Positions 1 to 8,514 of a stretch of DNA of 42,023 nt are shown here, piece by piece. Position numbers and translations under genes: made by a program. The stretch comes from Desulfosarcina sp. (GTDB lineage: Bacteria > Desulfobacterota > Desulfobacteria > Desulfobacterales > Desulfosarcinaceae), in the NCBI GenBank assembly GCA_014237405.1, contig JABZFO010000138.1:1-42023 (forward strand), read 5' to 3'. A model generated the notes under the pieces. That model was not told where the DNA came from and searched no databases. It was given only the letters and a program-made list of their open reading frames with translations. Within the stretch, counting starts at the first letter, position 1; each line of letters opens with the position of its first letter.

Positions 1-274
1 GTGTTATTAGGTATTTGTGTAAATTCCTTATACTACAAGCAATGAGAATTTTCCAGCATAAAATGCGCTTTTTTCATTTATATCAAACGGTTGACATGCC
101 GGATGGACACTATCTAATAGCTGTTTGGAATCAAATCGTCAAGCTAAAATTCACAATTCAAGGTTTGACCCCTATTTCTGTGAAACGGCGCATACTTCTC
201 CATGTCCTCATACTTATCGAGTTCGAAGATATCCGAGATCTCTATGTCAAAGCTCAGTAGCTTCATGCCTTCTC
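1..274. other. AT-rich flank without a recognisable gene
   Basis: This stretch is visibly richer in A+T than the rest of the window. The short open frames in it have no recognisable motif and no convincing ribosome site. It ends where the left terminal repeat of the IS element begins. It may be older inserted or decaying DNA. I see no RNA gene in it. Confidence 0.4.
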
Positions 275-298
275 CTATCCATACAACGCTACTTAGTA
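275..298. repeat. Left terminal inverted repeat of the IS
   Basis: The 24 bases here match the reverse complement of 1801-1824 at 20 positions, with the shared core tacaacg. Similarity stops abruptly outside 275, which marks the outer end. Confidence 0.7.
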
Positions 299-303
299 CG
301 CTA

Positions 304-1729
304 TTAGACAATTTCTCGTAGGCGCCTTTTTCGATGTGACAAGTAGGCACAATGGTTCTTGGCCTGGATCCAGGCGACCTGTTCGATCAAGGTCTTTAAA
401 CTGTGCCTTCTCATTGACAACAGTAGTTTGAGCAAAATTCTAAGCTGCGACAGCGTAATGGACGGTGCTTTTTTTTCCCATCCTGATTTTCAGATGCCAG
501 AGAAAAAAATGTGCCAGCATGCACGTTTGTATGTGATGGTGCCAGCCCATAAACTTGCGCACCTCATAATGGTCCATGCCCAACTCGGATTTGGTTTCTT
601 CGAAGCACTGTTCAATTGCCCAGCGCAAACCGGAAAGCCATACAAGGGTTTTAAGACGTGTGCTACATGGCGCATTGCTGATAAAAAAGCTGTACTGACA
701 ATCGTCTCTAAGCGTGCGGCGGATCAGCAACCATACGGTTTTTTCCGGAAGCCCTGATGCCGACAAGATCACTTGGCGTCTGGTGAACTCATAAACGATC
801 GGCCCCTTGGTGCCTTCGGACACCTGCCGGCGATACCAGAAATAGTCGTTAATGTTTCGGGCCAGATTGATAACGGCCATTGGCTTACTGTCCGTGTCGG
901 CCAGAACGGTTTTGGTTCGGCTCTTTCCGCCCCAGCGATATTTCTTGGTAATGGTCATTGGCCGTTTGAGCCAGCAAAGGGTGCTTTTGGGTACCGATAC
1001 CAGGTAGGTTATACCCGGCAGAGAATCTACCGTTTCAATAAATTCGGGGCTTATGCCGTAGATCGAGTCCCCCAGGACATACTTGAAAGGTAGCGTTTTT
1101 TCTTCGTGGATCGTTTGCAGCATCTCAGCGGCCAACTGAGGCTTGGTCCGAAAGACAGTGTCCTCAGGCAGATTGCACTTTTCTCGACGCGTGCGATATT
1201 CGTCTGTGAACCATTGTTCAGGTATAAAAAGGCGTTTGTCGACCAGCGCGTACCCGCTGTCGGAAACATATGCTGCAAAGACGCCGACCTGGCAATTATC
1301 TACCTTTCCGGCGGTGCCGCAGTATTGCCGTCCGACGCCAATGGAATCTTGACCTTTTTTAAGAAAACCGCTCTCGTCAAAGATCAGAGCGCCATCGGGG
1401 CTACCGAGGTCGTCATTGACACAATTGCGATACTTGGCAATAATGTTGTCATCATCCCATTGTGCAGTGCTGACAAATCGCTGCATCGCCCTTACGTTAC
1501 CATCTTTGATGGCCAAGGCGATGGGCTCAATGGATTTGCGTTCCAGTTCGCTAAATTGCCCAGCCATATAATTGAAAAAATGCTCTCTGGATTCGCTGCG
1601 GTGAAAGCAATCGGCAAATTGTTCGTGGAATCCTTTGAGTTCATTCATGAAATCCTTAACGTCGCCTTTGCCGAGGTCAAACTTTGGAACGGCATAAAGG
1701 TGTTCGTTGCTTCGTGTAACCGGTAGCAT
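304..1729 (-). pseudogene. IS701-family DDE transposase, frameshifted near its C-terminus
   Basis: This is the IS transposase. The uninterrupted frame runs from 1729 to a stop at 440 (429 aa) and shows the catalytic acidic residues in LIFDESGF, VLGDSIYG and EQCFEETKSELG. Downstream, a different frame continues as APSITLSQLR and ends in a basic segment containing WIQAKNH, typical of this family's tail, stopping at 304. The switch falls in a run of eight A (minus strand) near 473-480; seven A would restore one frame of about 474 codons. The needed shift is +1, unlike the usual -1 slippage of IS elements, so a mutation or homopolymer error is likelier than recoding. RNA polymerase slippage on A8 could still yield some full-length product. 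Confidence 0.8.
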
Positions 1730-1800
1730 GGCTCGCCTCCTACGTTAAAGGGTTGTTGCGTAGTATGACAAGCTGTGCGTAAAAGATCAAGCGAATCATT

Positions 1801-1824
1801 TACTAAATAACGTTGTAGGAATAG
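1801..1824. repeat. Right terminal inverted repeat of the IS
   Basis: This is the partner of 275-298, with 20 of 24 positions matching in reverse complement. It lies about 70 bp upstream of the transposase start. The imperfect palindrome gtctaa...ttagac at 1824-1841 begins at its outer edge. Confidence 0.7.
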
Positions 1825-2029
1825 TCTAACATAGTTTAGACGGCCTAATGGTGGTATTATTTTACGGCTGTTTAGCCGCCGAAATGGAAATAGACGGCGA
1901 ATGGGCCGAAGCGGAAGCGGATTGCGATCATCGGAAAACTTGAGGGCGTTGTGCGTCGGAGTTGACTAAGCTCTATCGTTGCATAAACATCATGCCAAAG
2001 ACTGTTAAACATTTTGAGCATCGTTGCGT
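1825..2029. other. Spacer between IS and DUF2293 fragment
   Basis: No recognisable gene lies here. It could hold the decayed 3' part of the gene at 2030-2287, but I could not recognise DUF2293 sequence in any frame. Confidence 0.3.
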
Positions 2030-2287
2030 TTAAAAAACAGGGGCATCCGAAATTCGGATATACGAACCGTTTGTTTTTGATTCGATTTGTGCAACCAGCC
2101 CGGTTTTGAGATGGTCCAAGTCGGCACAAGAAAGGCAGAGAACCCCTTTTTCTCCAGCCAAGGTGATCCATGCACCGCGCCCTAAATTCTCACCGCAATC
2201 ATCACAGGAAGCCTTTGAGGCTGAGATAAACACCGTCAAGTCTTTTAGAGTAAAACAAAGCCACAATACGCAATCTCCCGGCTTCAC
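2030..2287 (-). pseudogene. DUF2293-like N-terminal zinc-finger fragment
   Basis: The 85-aa frame contains CDDCGENLGRGAWITLAG followed by LCLSCADLDHL. This resembles the N-terminal treble-clef-like segment of DUF2293 proteins: two CxxC pairs, then CADLDHL. Complete members are much longer, with a helical C-terminal domain. Here the match ends right after DHL and the frame stops 22 residues later, so the gene looks truncated. It begins with GTG and has no strong ribosome site; a start nearer residue 15 is possible. The function of the family is not known to me. It may instead be an intact small zinc-binding protein. Confidence 0.45.
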
Positions 2288-2529
2288 ACTTCAGTCCGAT
2301 CAGATAGACACCTTTTAATTATCCTTAGAAAACCTGGCCCTCTGAGTCAGGATTCTTTACGGTGCGGTTCATTACCGGGCATCCGGTCTATTTTTTTTCT
2401 TGACCGAATAGCCCATGCTCTGTGATAAAATTGGTGGACTGACGCATCAAAGGCATGCGGCCGTCCGCCGCCTCATTCCCGCCACACTTAGAAAAAACAT
2501 TCATTTCAACGTACAGGAGGTCCTGGACC

Positions 2530-3864
2530 ATGAAACAGGATAGTTTCAGGGAGAAGAGCTACTGGATGACCACGCGCGATTACCACCCGGGAGAACCTTT
2601 GAAAACAGGCCTCGACGTGGACGTGGCCATCGTGGGCGGCGGCTTCACAGGGCTGTCAGCCGCCTGGCATTTGAAAAAAGCGGAGCCCGGTTTGCGGGTG
2701 GCCATCTTGGAAAGCCAGGTGGTGGGCTTCGGGGCCAGCGGACGCAACGGCGGCTTCAACATGACCTTGTTCGGCCTCACCCTGGGGGTAACGGCTATCC
2801 GGTTCGGTAAAGAAAAGGCCAAAGCGGCCCACCACTATATGGAAAAGGCCGTGGACCTGCTGAGAGACCTGGTGGCGGAACTGAACCTGGATTGCGACTA
2901 CGAGCATCCGGGTTTCCTGCGGGCGGCCACCACCCAAACCTACCGGCGGCGTATCCTCGAAGAGATCGAACTGGCCCACCGGCTGGGGCTGGAAGGCATC
3001 CATTGGCTGGAAAAAGACCAGATCGTCGAGCAGGTGAAGAGCGACATGTATCTGGGCGCCTGGTGGGAGCCTCGCTGCGGCATACTCAACCCGGCCAAAC
3101 TGGCCTGGAGCTGGCGGGACCTGCTGGCCCCAATGGGGGTGGCAATCTACGAGAATACCCCGGTGACCGAAATCTCCCAAGGCGGCGGCAAGGTGATTCT
3201 CCACACCCCTGCGGGATGCGTCCGGGCAGAGAAAGCAGTGCTGGCCACCAATGCCTGGTCCCACTTCTTTCCCCAACTGCGGCGGAAGCAGGTCCCTGTG
3301 TGGACCCATATCGTGCTCACCGAACCTCTTGCTGAAGCGCACTTCCGGCAGATCGGCTGGCACAATCGCCAGGGTATCGAGGATGCCCGCAACCTGGTTC
3401 ACTACTACCGGCTCACGGCCGACAACCGCCTGCTCATGGGCGGCCGGGACGTCTCTGTTTCCAGGGGATTCGACATGGACAAAGACCTCAACGAGGCCAC
3501 CTTTGAGGGTTTGAGAAATGATGTGCGTGAACTGTTCCCAGCGCTGAAAGACATCCGGTTCACCCACCAATGGGGCGGCCCGGTTTCCGTTCCACTGGAC
3601 ATGGCACCGGCCCTGGGGTACGCGGGTGACCAAAACGTGGTATACAGCCTAGGCTGCATGGGACACGGGGTGAGCCTTACCCACCTCAACGGCAAGACCA
3701 TCAGCCATCTGATCCTGGAGAGGAAAAGCGACCTCACCGATGTGTTTTTCGTCAATCGACGCACCATTCCATGGCCCCAGGGCATCATGCGGGATGTGGC
3801 CATCAAGGCCATTTTGGGGGCCCTGCAATGGGATGATCGGCGGGCGGAAAAGGCAAGACGTTAA
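2530..3864 (+). CDS. FAD-dependent amino-acid/amine oxidoreductase (DadA/PuuB type)
   Basis: This 444-aa flavoprotein belongs to the DAO/GlpO fold family that oxidises C-N bonds of amino acids or amines such as sarcosine or gamma-glutamylputrescine. The Rossmann motif VGGGFTGLSAAWHL is at about residues 35-48. The segment GFGASGRNGGF follows, as in PuuB-like proteins. The C-terminal part has the glycine-rich GCMGHGVSLTHLNGK that closes the FAD site. I chose the ATG at 2530 because aggagg lies at 2515-2520, a good spacing, although the frame is open from 2455. The gene stands alone, with a 267-bp spacer before the next gene. The substrate cannot be told from sequence. Confidence 0.85.
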   Translation: MKQDSFREKSYWMTTRDYHPGEPLKTGLDVDVAIVGGGFTGLSAAWHLKKAEPGLRVAILESQVVGFGASGRNGGFNMTLFGLTLGVTAIRFGKEKAKAAHHYMEKAVDLLRDLVAELNLDCDYEHPGFLRAATTQTYRRRILEEIELAHRLGLEGIHWLEKDQIVEQVKSDMYLGAWWEPRCGILNPAKLAWSWRDLLAPMGVAIYENTPVTEISQGGGKVILHTPAGCVRAEKAVLATNAWSHFFPQLRRKQVPVWTHIVLTEPLAEAHFRQIGWHNRQGIEDARNLVHYYRLTADNRLLMGGRDVSVSRGFDMDKDLNEATFEGLRNDVRELFPALKDIRFTHQWGGPVSVPLDMAPALGYAGDQNVVYSLGCMGHGVSLTHLNGKTISHLILERKSDLTDVFFVNRRTIPWPQGIMRDVAIKAILGALQWDDRRAEKARR

Positions 3865-4086
3865 GCGCGCGATTTTCGGTTTTCCAGCAGGCACCCTCGA
3901 ACCCGCCTTCCCGCGAGTTTGATGGAGAGGGGATGCGAGACCAATACCTTTGTGTCGGGCTTTTCATTGCCTTGTCCTTGATCACTTCGATGCCATCTGT
4001 TATTCCACTATGCGGTCTCAAAAATGGGGATCGAACAACTTGAATTTTTCCCTCACGCTGACCTCATCCCCAAAGGGGCGAGTGAA

Positions 4087-4110
4087 ATCGCGGCAGGATG
4101 CCGCTCCCAC
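4087..4110. repeat. REP-like hairpin, copy 1
   Basis: The segment atcgcggcaggatgccgctc, followed by ccac, forms a short GC-rich hairpin (gcggca/tgccgc). It closely resembles 16845-16873, which has the same start and end around a slightly different loop. This layout is typical of bacterial REP elements. It lies between the oxidoreductase and the ubiG-like gene and argues against a start for the latter upstream of 4132. Confidence 0.55.
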
Positions 4111-4131
4111 AGAGAAAATAATGCAGCGGTA

Positions 4132-4860
4132 ATGAATCAATCGGACAACATCGACGCCGGCGAAATCGCACGGTTTTCCGCCATGGCCGACATCTGGTGG
4201 GATAGAAAAGGCGAATTCAAGGCCCTTCACGATATAAACCCAGTGCGCCTGGCCTATGTGCGCGACCGGGCCGATCTGGCCGGCAAACGGGTGCTGGACG
4301 TGGGGTGTGGCGGCGGGCTGCTGTCCGAGGCACTGGCCTCTTGCGGCGCCCGGGTTACCGGCATCGACATGGCCGAGGCGTCGTTGGCTGTTGCCCGTGG
4401 GCACATGAAAACGAACGGCCTGACCATCGATTACCGCCAAATCACGGCCGAAGCGCTGGCGGATACGATTCCGGGTGAATACGATGTGGTCACCTGCATG
4501 GAACTGTTGGAGCATGTGCCCCGATCGGTATCAATCATCGATGCTTGCGCCCGACTGGTTCGGCCCGGCGGGAACGTGTTCTTCGCCACGGTGAACCGCA
4601 CCTGGTTATCCTGGCTGCTGGTGATCGTCGTCGCCGAATATGTGATGGGAATCGTGAGAAAAGGCACCCACAAATACAGTAAGCTCGTACGGCCGGAAGA
4701 AGTGAAGAGATGGGGAGATGAGGCTGGTTTGACCTTTGAGAATCTGTCTGGCCTGCGGTATATCCCGTTCGGTGGTCACGTGGCCCTGTGCCGGAGCACA
4801 AACATGAATTATTTGATGCATTTTAAACGGAAGTTCGATGGTAGGCGACGGCACCAATAA
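4132..4860 (+). CDS. UbiG-like SAM-dependent O-methyltransferase
   Basis: This 242-aa class I methyltransferase has the SAM motif VLDVGCGGGLLSEALA at about residues 54-69, the acidic post-strand motif GIDMAE and the motif II/III region ELLEHVP. The N-terminal FSAMADIWWDRKGEFKALHD is typical of UbiG (3-demethylubiquinol O-methyltransferase). In an anaerobe of this kind the substrate may be a different quinone or aromatic precursor, so I do not give the symbol. The ATG at 4132 is chosen because family similarity begins there and the upstream part of the open frame crosses a REP-like repeat. The ribosome site is weak. The ubiE-like gene follows after 17 nt, suggesting cotranscription. Confidence 0.8.
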   Translation: MNQSDNIDAGEIARFSAMADIWWDRKGEFKALHDINPVRLAYVRDRADLAGKRVLDVGCGGGLLSEALASCGARVTGIDMAEASLAVARGHMKTNGLTIDYRQITAEALADTIPGEYDVVTCMELLEHVPRSVSIIDACARLVRPGGNVFFATVNRTWLSWLLVIVVAEYVMGIVRKGTHKYSKLVRPEEVKRWGDEAGLTFENLSGLRYIPFGGHVALCRSTNMNYLMHFKRKFDGRRRHQ

Positions 4861-4877
4861 CACAAAGGAACACGAAT

Positions 4878-5693
4878 ATGGCCCTCTGGGACAACCCACG
4901 ATGGTTTAATAATAAGAAACGGCAGGAGCAGCAGGACGATCACATCCGTGCCACCGGAAAGGCCCGGTTCGGCATCCGCAAGTTCGATGAGGACAAGAAG
5001 GTGGATGCGGTGCGCATTCACTTCAACCGGGTGGCGCCCAAGTACGACTTCATGAACTCGCTGCTCAGCTTCGGCATCCAGCATGCCTGGAAGCGTGCCG
5101 CCGTGCGCATGCTCGGCGTCGAGCAAGGAAACAGGGTGCTGGATGTATGCGGCGGCACCGGCGACCTGGCCATCCTGGCGGCCCGGCGCACCGGACCCAC
5201 GGGGCAGGTGGTGATCTACGACATCAACCATGCCATGATCCGGGCCGGCCGCCACAAGATCGATCCCTTTCCGGCGCTTTCCCACATCGGCTATATCCAG
5301 GGGGACGCCGAGCGCATCACCTTTCCCGACAACACCTTTGACTGCGCCATGGTGGGATTCGGCATCCGCAACCTCACCCACCTGAAGCAGGGCTTTTCCG
5401 AGATGTTCCGGGTGCTCAAACCCGGCGGACGATTCCTGTGCCTGGAATTCTCTCGGCCCACCAACCCCGTGTTCCGCAGCCTCTACGACTTCTACTCCTT
5501 CAACATCATGCCGGCATTAGGCCAACTGCTGGTGGACTCCGCCGAATCCTACGCCTGCCTTCCCGAGACGATCCGCATGTTCCCCCTGCCTGCGGAACTG
5601 GCGGCAATGCTGGCGGATGTCGGGTTGCGCCGCGTGCGATGGGAATCCATGACCAACGGCATCAGTGTGGCCTATGTGGGGGTAAAGAGGTAA
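4878..5693 (+). CDS. ubiE: UbiE/MenG-type demethylmenaquinone methyltransferase
   Basis: This 271-aa protein is a C-methyltransferase of the UbiE/MenG family, which methylates the quinone ring in the last steps of menaquinone or ubiquinone synthesis. HFNRVAPKYDFMNSLLSFG (residues about 48-66) is the family signature. VLDVCGGTGDLA (about 87-98) binds SAM, and GFGIRNL is the second signature. An aaagga ribosome site precedes the ATG. It follows the ubiG-like gene at 17 nt. A 123-bp palindrome starts 5 nt after the stop and separates it from the convergent UbiA gene, so the quinone-type genes face each other. Menaquinone is the likely product in an anaerobe, by inference. Confidence 0.88.
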   Translation: MALWDNPRWFNNKKRQEQQDDHIRATGKARFGIRKFDEDKKVDAVRIHFNRVAPKYDFMNSLLSFGIQHAWKRAAVRMLGVEQGNRVLDVCGGTGDLAILAARRTGPTGQVVIYDINHAMIRAGRHKIDPFPALSHIGYIQGDAERITFPDNTFDCAMVGFGIRNLTHLKQGFSEMFRVLKPGGRFLCLEFSRPTNPVFRSLYDFYSFNIMPALGQLLVDSAESYACLPETIRMFPLPAELAAMLADVGLRRVRWESMTNGISVAYVGVKR

Positions 5694-5698
5694 AATGT

Positions 5699-5821
5699 AG
5701 AATCGGTATTTTGCGGCCCAGATCGGCGTTCTCACGTTTTGGCAATCCTCGACGTAGCGCTGCTACGCCTGCGGTTTCCAAAACCCTGCGGCCTTGATCT
5801 GAACCACAAGCTACCAATTCT
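5699..5821. repeat. 123-bp imperfect palindrome, family A copy 1
   Basis: The segment is symmetric about cgtagc-gct-gctacg (5753-5767). Outer arms agaatcggta/taccaattct and inner arms gttttgg/ccaaaac pair around it. A second copy with the same core lies at 21272-21414. It fills the space between two convergent genes and starts 5 nt after the ubiE-like stop. The RNA from either strand would fold into a long hairpin, so a role in termination or 3'-end protection is plausible. There is no U-run typical of a simple intrinsic terminator. Confidence 0.8.
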
Positions 5822-5849
5822 CGATGCGCAAGATACGGAAAAGGTTCAA

Positions 5850-6782
5850 TTAGAAGATCACCAAGCGAATAAAAACGATAACAAAAACACTCAGGGGAAA
5901 GTGGCTGGCCTTGTTGAACAGGTCCATGGCCTGCTGGCGGTCGTTCGCTTCCACCAGTCGCAGGGCCGGCAGCAGCAGCAGCCAGGCGCCAAATCCTGCC
6001 ACGGCCAGCAGGTGAATGAAACCGAAGGTGAGCGGTGATATCCATAATAACAAAAAGGTAAAGAAGAAGGCCACTACCAGGCAGGCCATGGCCAGCATAC
6101 CGGCCCGCGCCAGTCCTAGTTTCACAGGGATGGTCTTGGCCTTGAAGCGGCAGTCTTCCTCGATATCGGTCCAGTCGTTGGGGATGTTCTGCCCGCCGAT
6201 CTCCCAGAAGAAGATCCAGCAAAACAGGACGATGAGAAAAATGATCGACGGCTGCGGGTTCACGGCATAAACGGCGGCCACGGCGCCCAGGGTTTTGACG
6301 ATGCCGTTGACCAGCGCCCGCAGGGGCGTCACCCGCCACAATAAGCAGTAAATTGCCTCCAGCAGGCCGCCGACCAGGAAGATGGCGAAGCACACCGGAT
6401 TGAGCAGCCACGCCCCGATCATGGCCGCCAGCGCCCATCCCCCGGCCCACAGGATGCCCTCGGGCAGGGTCAGCACACCCTTGGCCAGGGGGTGGCGCAC
6501 CAGTACACCGTCCAGGTAATCCTCGCCGTCCCCGTAGCCGCCCGCGCGGACCTTTTCCCTGTCCGTGCGATAGTCCACCAGATCGTTGAGGGCGTATACT
6601 GCCGTGTATCCGGCAAAGACGGTGACCAGTCCCAGCAGAATGGTAACAAGCGATGGAAAGTGCCCCAGGCACAACAGCGCGGCCAGTGCCGGCGTGGCGA
6701 TATCGATAATTCCGTGGGGGGTACGGGACAGGGCGAGAAACAGCTTCAGTCGCGAATGGGTCAAGATGGCTGCTAAGGACAT
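5850..6782 (-). CDS. UbiA-family prenyltransferase
   Basis: This 310-aa integral membrane protein belongs to the UbiA superfamily, which attaches an isoprenoid chain to an aromatic or other acceptor. The first Asp-rich motif NDLVDYRTD is at residues 66-74 and the second, DWTDIEED, at about 203-210. Both coordinate magnesium and prenyl diphosphate. Many hydrophobic segments surround them, consistent with the usual eight to nine membrane helices. It converges with the ubiG/ubiE-like pair, which suggests quinone or related prenylated-lipid synthesis. The acceptor could be different (MenA, UbiA or another branch). The ribosome site before the ATG at 6782 is weak. Confidence 0.82.
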   Translation of the reverse strand: MSLAAILTHSRLKLFLALSRTPHGIIDIATPALAALLCLGHFPSLVTILLGLVTVFAGYTAVYALNDLVDYRTDREKVRAGGYGDGEDYLDGVLVRHPLAKGVLTLPEGILWAGGWALAAMIGAWLLNPVCFAIFLVGGLLEAIYCLLWRVTPLRALVNGIVKTLGAVAAVYAVNPQPSIIFLIVLFCWIFFWEIGGQNIPNDWTDIEEDCRFKAKTIPVKLGLARAGMLAMACLVVAFFFTFLLLWISPLTFGFIHLLAVAGFGAWLLLLPALRLVEANDRQQAMDLFNKASHFPLSVFVIVFIRLVIF

Positions 6783-6892
6783 ATGATTCGCAATGCTTGT
6801 TCAAATGGGTTGATGCGTTATCGGACTGCCGGCAATTTCGGTATTAGAATCGGTGCAACTTGTCAGAATCGTGATGATTTGTCAATTTCAAG

Positions 6893-6920
6893 GTGAACTG
6901 CCGGTTTTTTTACTTATAAT
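6893..6920 (+). promoter_or_regulatory. Possible sigma-70 promoter for the EamA gene
   Basis: A perfect TATAAT lies at 6915-6920. The -35 region at 6893-6898 (gtgaac) is a poor match at 16-bp spacing. It points toward the transporter gene that starts at 7034. Confidence 0.3.
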
Positions 6921-7033
6921 TCTGCATCTGTACCTTGTTCAACAAACATGATAGGCAGGTGCTTCACCCGTTGAAAAGGCAGATCCGCCCTTGCAATCAA
7001 GAGCCGGGGGCAAAGAACAAAGAGGTAAGTACG

Positions 7034-7913
7034 TTGGTCAGGAACCTTTTGCTATACACCATTACGGTACTCATCTGGGGCTCGACCTGGCTGGGGATCA
7101 AGTTCCAGCTGGGTGAAGTGGACCCGCTGGTGTCCGTAATCTACCGGTTCTGTTTGGCGTCGATCCTGCTGGCCGTCTGGTGCTGCCTACGGGGCCTGAA
7201 CATAGGTGCACCTGTCCAGCGGTATCGTGGCGGTGATGTTCTCCACCATCGTCTTCTGGAATATCCTCAACGGCCGCATCTTTTTAAAAACCCCGGTCCG
7301 GGTCAACGTGATCTGCGGGGCGGGCCTGGGCATCGTGGGCATCGGCCTGGTGTTCTGGCCCGAACTCTCCAGCTTCAGCCTGGCCGATGACGGGTTCAAG
7401 GGCTTCGTGCTGAGCATGGCTGCCACCCTCATGGCCTCCTTAGGTAACATCCTGTCTGCCCGAAATCAGAGGCACGGCCTGCCGGTGGTCCAGACCAACG
7501 CCTACGGCATGGCTTACGGAACGCTGCTCATGCTGGCCGTTGCGCTGATAGCCGGAAAGCCCTTCACCTTCGATCCATCCGCCCCTTACGTAATTTCCAT
7601 GCTCTACCTGGCCCTGTTCGGCTCCGTCATAGCTTTCGGTTGTTACCTGACGCTGATCGGCCGCATCGGCGCAGACCGGGCGTCTTACGCCACGCTTTTG
7701 TTTCCCATTATCGCCCTGATTATCTCCACCCTGTTCGAGGGCTACCGTTGGTCGCCGCCTGCCGTGGCGGGTGTAGCCGTCATCCTGGCGGGCAATGCCC
7801 TGGCCATTGCCAAAGTGAAGACGTGGACCCGGGTATCCCGCTTCTTTACCAAACCAGCGCCCACCGCCAACCGGGGGACAGCTGAAGAAAGGCGTTGCAA
7901 CTGTGGCGGATGA
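7034..7913 (+). pseudogene. EamA/DMT-family transporter with internal out-of-frame gap
   Basis: The N-terminal part, from a TTG at 7034 preceded by agagg, contains LIWGSTWLGIKF and two membrane helices and ends at about 7198 (CLRGLN). The family resumes in another frame at 7206 with HLSSGIVAVMFSTIVFWNIL and continues through the remaining helices to 7913. In intact EamA proteins about 35-40 residues, including the third helix, lie between these parts. They are missing, so roughly 110 bp have been lost and the frame changes. Family proteins export or import small metabolites such as amino acids across the inner membrane. Either the gene is dead or the sequence has an assembly defect. The C-terminal tail after KVKTWTR is unusually long and polar. 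Confidence 0.72.
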
Positions 7914-8514
7914 TCCGAACGGATCGATAAAAAAGGCCCACGCAAAAACCAACCTGTATTTCTGGCCATGTGATGGAGATGTTACCCAGGCAAGCCGATG
8001 GCAGGAATCGAACTGCACGTTGGCCCGCCTGTTGGCAAACCATCGCCGGGTTCTCGGGAAAGCAATATCGGTGGCCGTGGAAATCCGTCGTGGAATAGAC
8101 GATCTGGTGCCATCGATGGCGGCGTTGTGCCACCGGACCTGCCGCTTTTGCCCCGAACCCTGCTGCATCAGCAACACGGTGTGGTTTGACCTTCGGGACT
8201 TACTGTTATTTCATCTGCTCAAAGATCCGATTCCCGTCGGACAGGCGGTGTCCGAGCCCGGTGTTCCCTGCCCGTTTCTATCCCACAACGGCTGCCGACT
8301 CCCGCCCCGTATCCGCCCGTGGATGTGTTTCCAATACATTTGCCCGACCCAGCGGGCAGTTCTTAAAAAGAGAGGGCGGCCCATGGAGACTGCCCTGCTT
8401 GGCATGATTAAAAAAATTGACAAAACACGGATCAGAATGGAAGCGGAAGTGATCCGCCGAATCAAACGGCGGATTCGAACATCGCCATCATCTTCTCCTG
8501 CATCTTCCGGGTGA
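7903..8514 (+). CDS. YkgJ-like cysteine-cluster protein
   Basis: This 203-aa protein has a central cluster with CHRTCRFCPEPCC at about residues 76-88, then PCPFL, a further Cys in GCRL and CFQYICP. The spacing resembles the putative zinc- or iron-chelating YkgJ/CxxCxxCC proteins. No enzymatic role is established for them. The GTG start at 7903 overlaps the transporter's last codons by 11 bp, and gaaagg lies about 11 nt upstream. The last 53 bp overlap a small antiparallel frame at the end of the lpd operon. The N-terminal 70 residues are poorly conserved in character, so a later start is possible. Confidence 0.6.
   Translation: MADDPNGSIKKAHAKTNLYFWPCDGDVTQASRWQESNCTLARLLANHRRVLGKAISVAVEIRRGIDDLVPSMAALCHRTCRFCPEPCCISNTVWFDLRDLLLFHLLKDPIPVGQAVSEPGVPCPFLSHNGCRLPPRIRPWMCFQYICPTQRAVLKKRGRPMETALLGMIKKIDKTRIRMEAEVIRRIKRRIRTSPSSSPASSG

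Larger units (their letters stand above)
275..1824 (-). mobile_element. IS701-family insertion sequence, about 1550 bp
   Basis: A DDE transposase gene fills the element, and imperfect terminal inverted repeats lie at 275-298 and 1801-1824, matching at 20 of 24 positions. The length is normal for IS701-like elements. The transposase frame, once corrected, stops at 304, just inside the left repeat, which supports these boundaries. The flanks 271-274 (tctc) and 1825-1828 (tcta) agree at only three of four bases, so I do not claim a clean target duplication. The transposase is frameshifted, so the copy may be inactive. Confidence 0.8.

Noticed and set aside
144..350. 68-aa minus-strand frame starting at 350
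   Set aside because: It straddles the end of the IS element; the frame that matters there is the transposase tail ending at 304.
465..485. Programmed -1 frameshift in the IS transposase
   Set aside because: The run of A would allow slippage, but the downstream conserved frame needs a +1 (or -2) shift; -1 leads to a stop without family similarity.
2656..3633. 325-codon minus-strand frame within the FAD oxidoreductase
   Set aside because: Antisense to a gene with clear FAD motifs and a good ribosome site.
5662..6804. 380-codon minus-strand frame overlapping UbiA
   Set aside because: It is an alternative frame of the UbiA gene; only the 5850-6782 frame shows both Asp-rich motifs and membrane helices.
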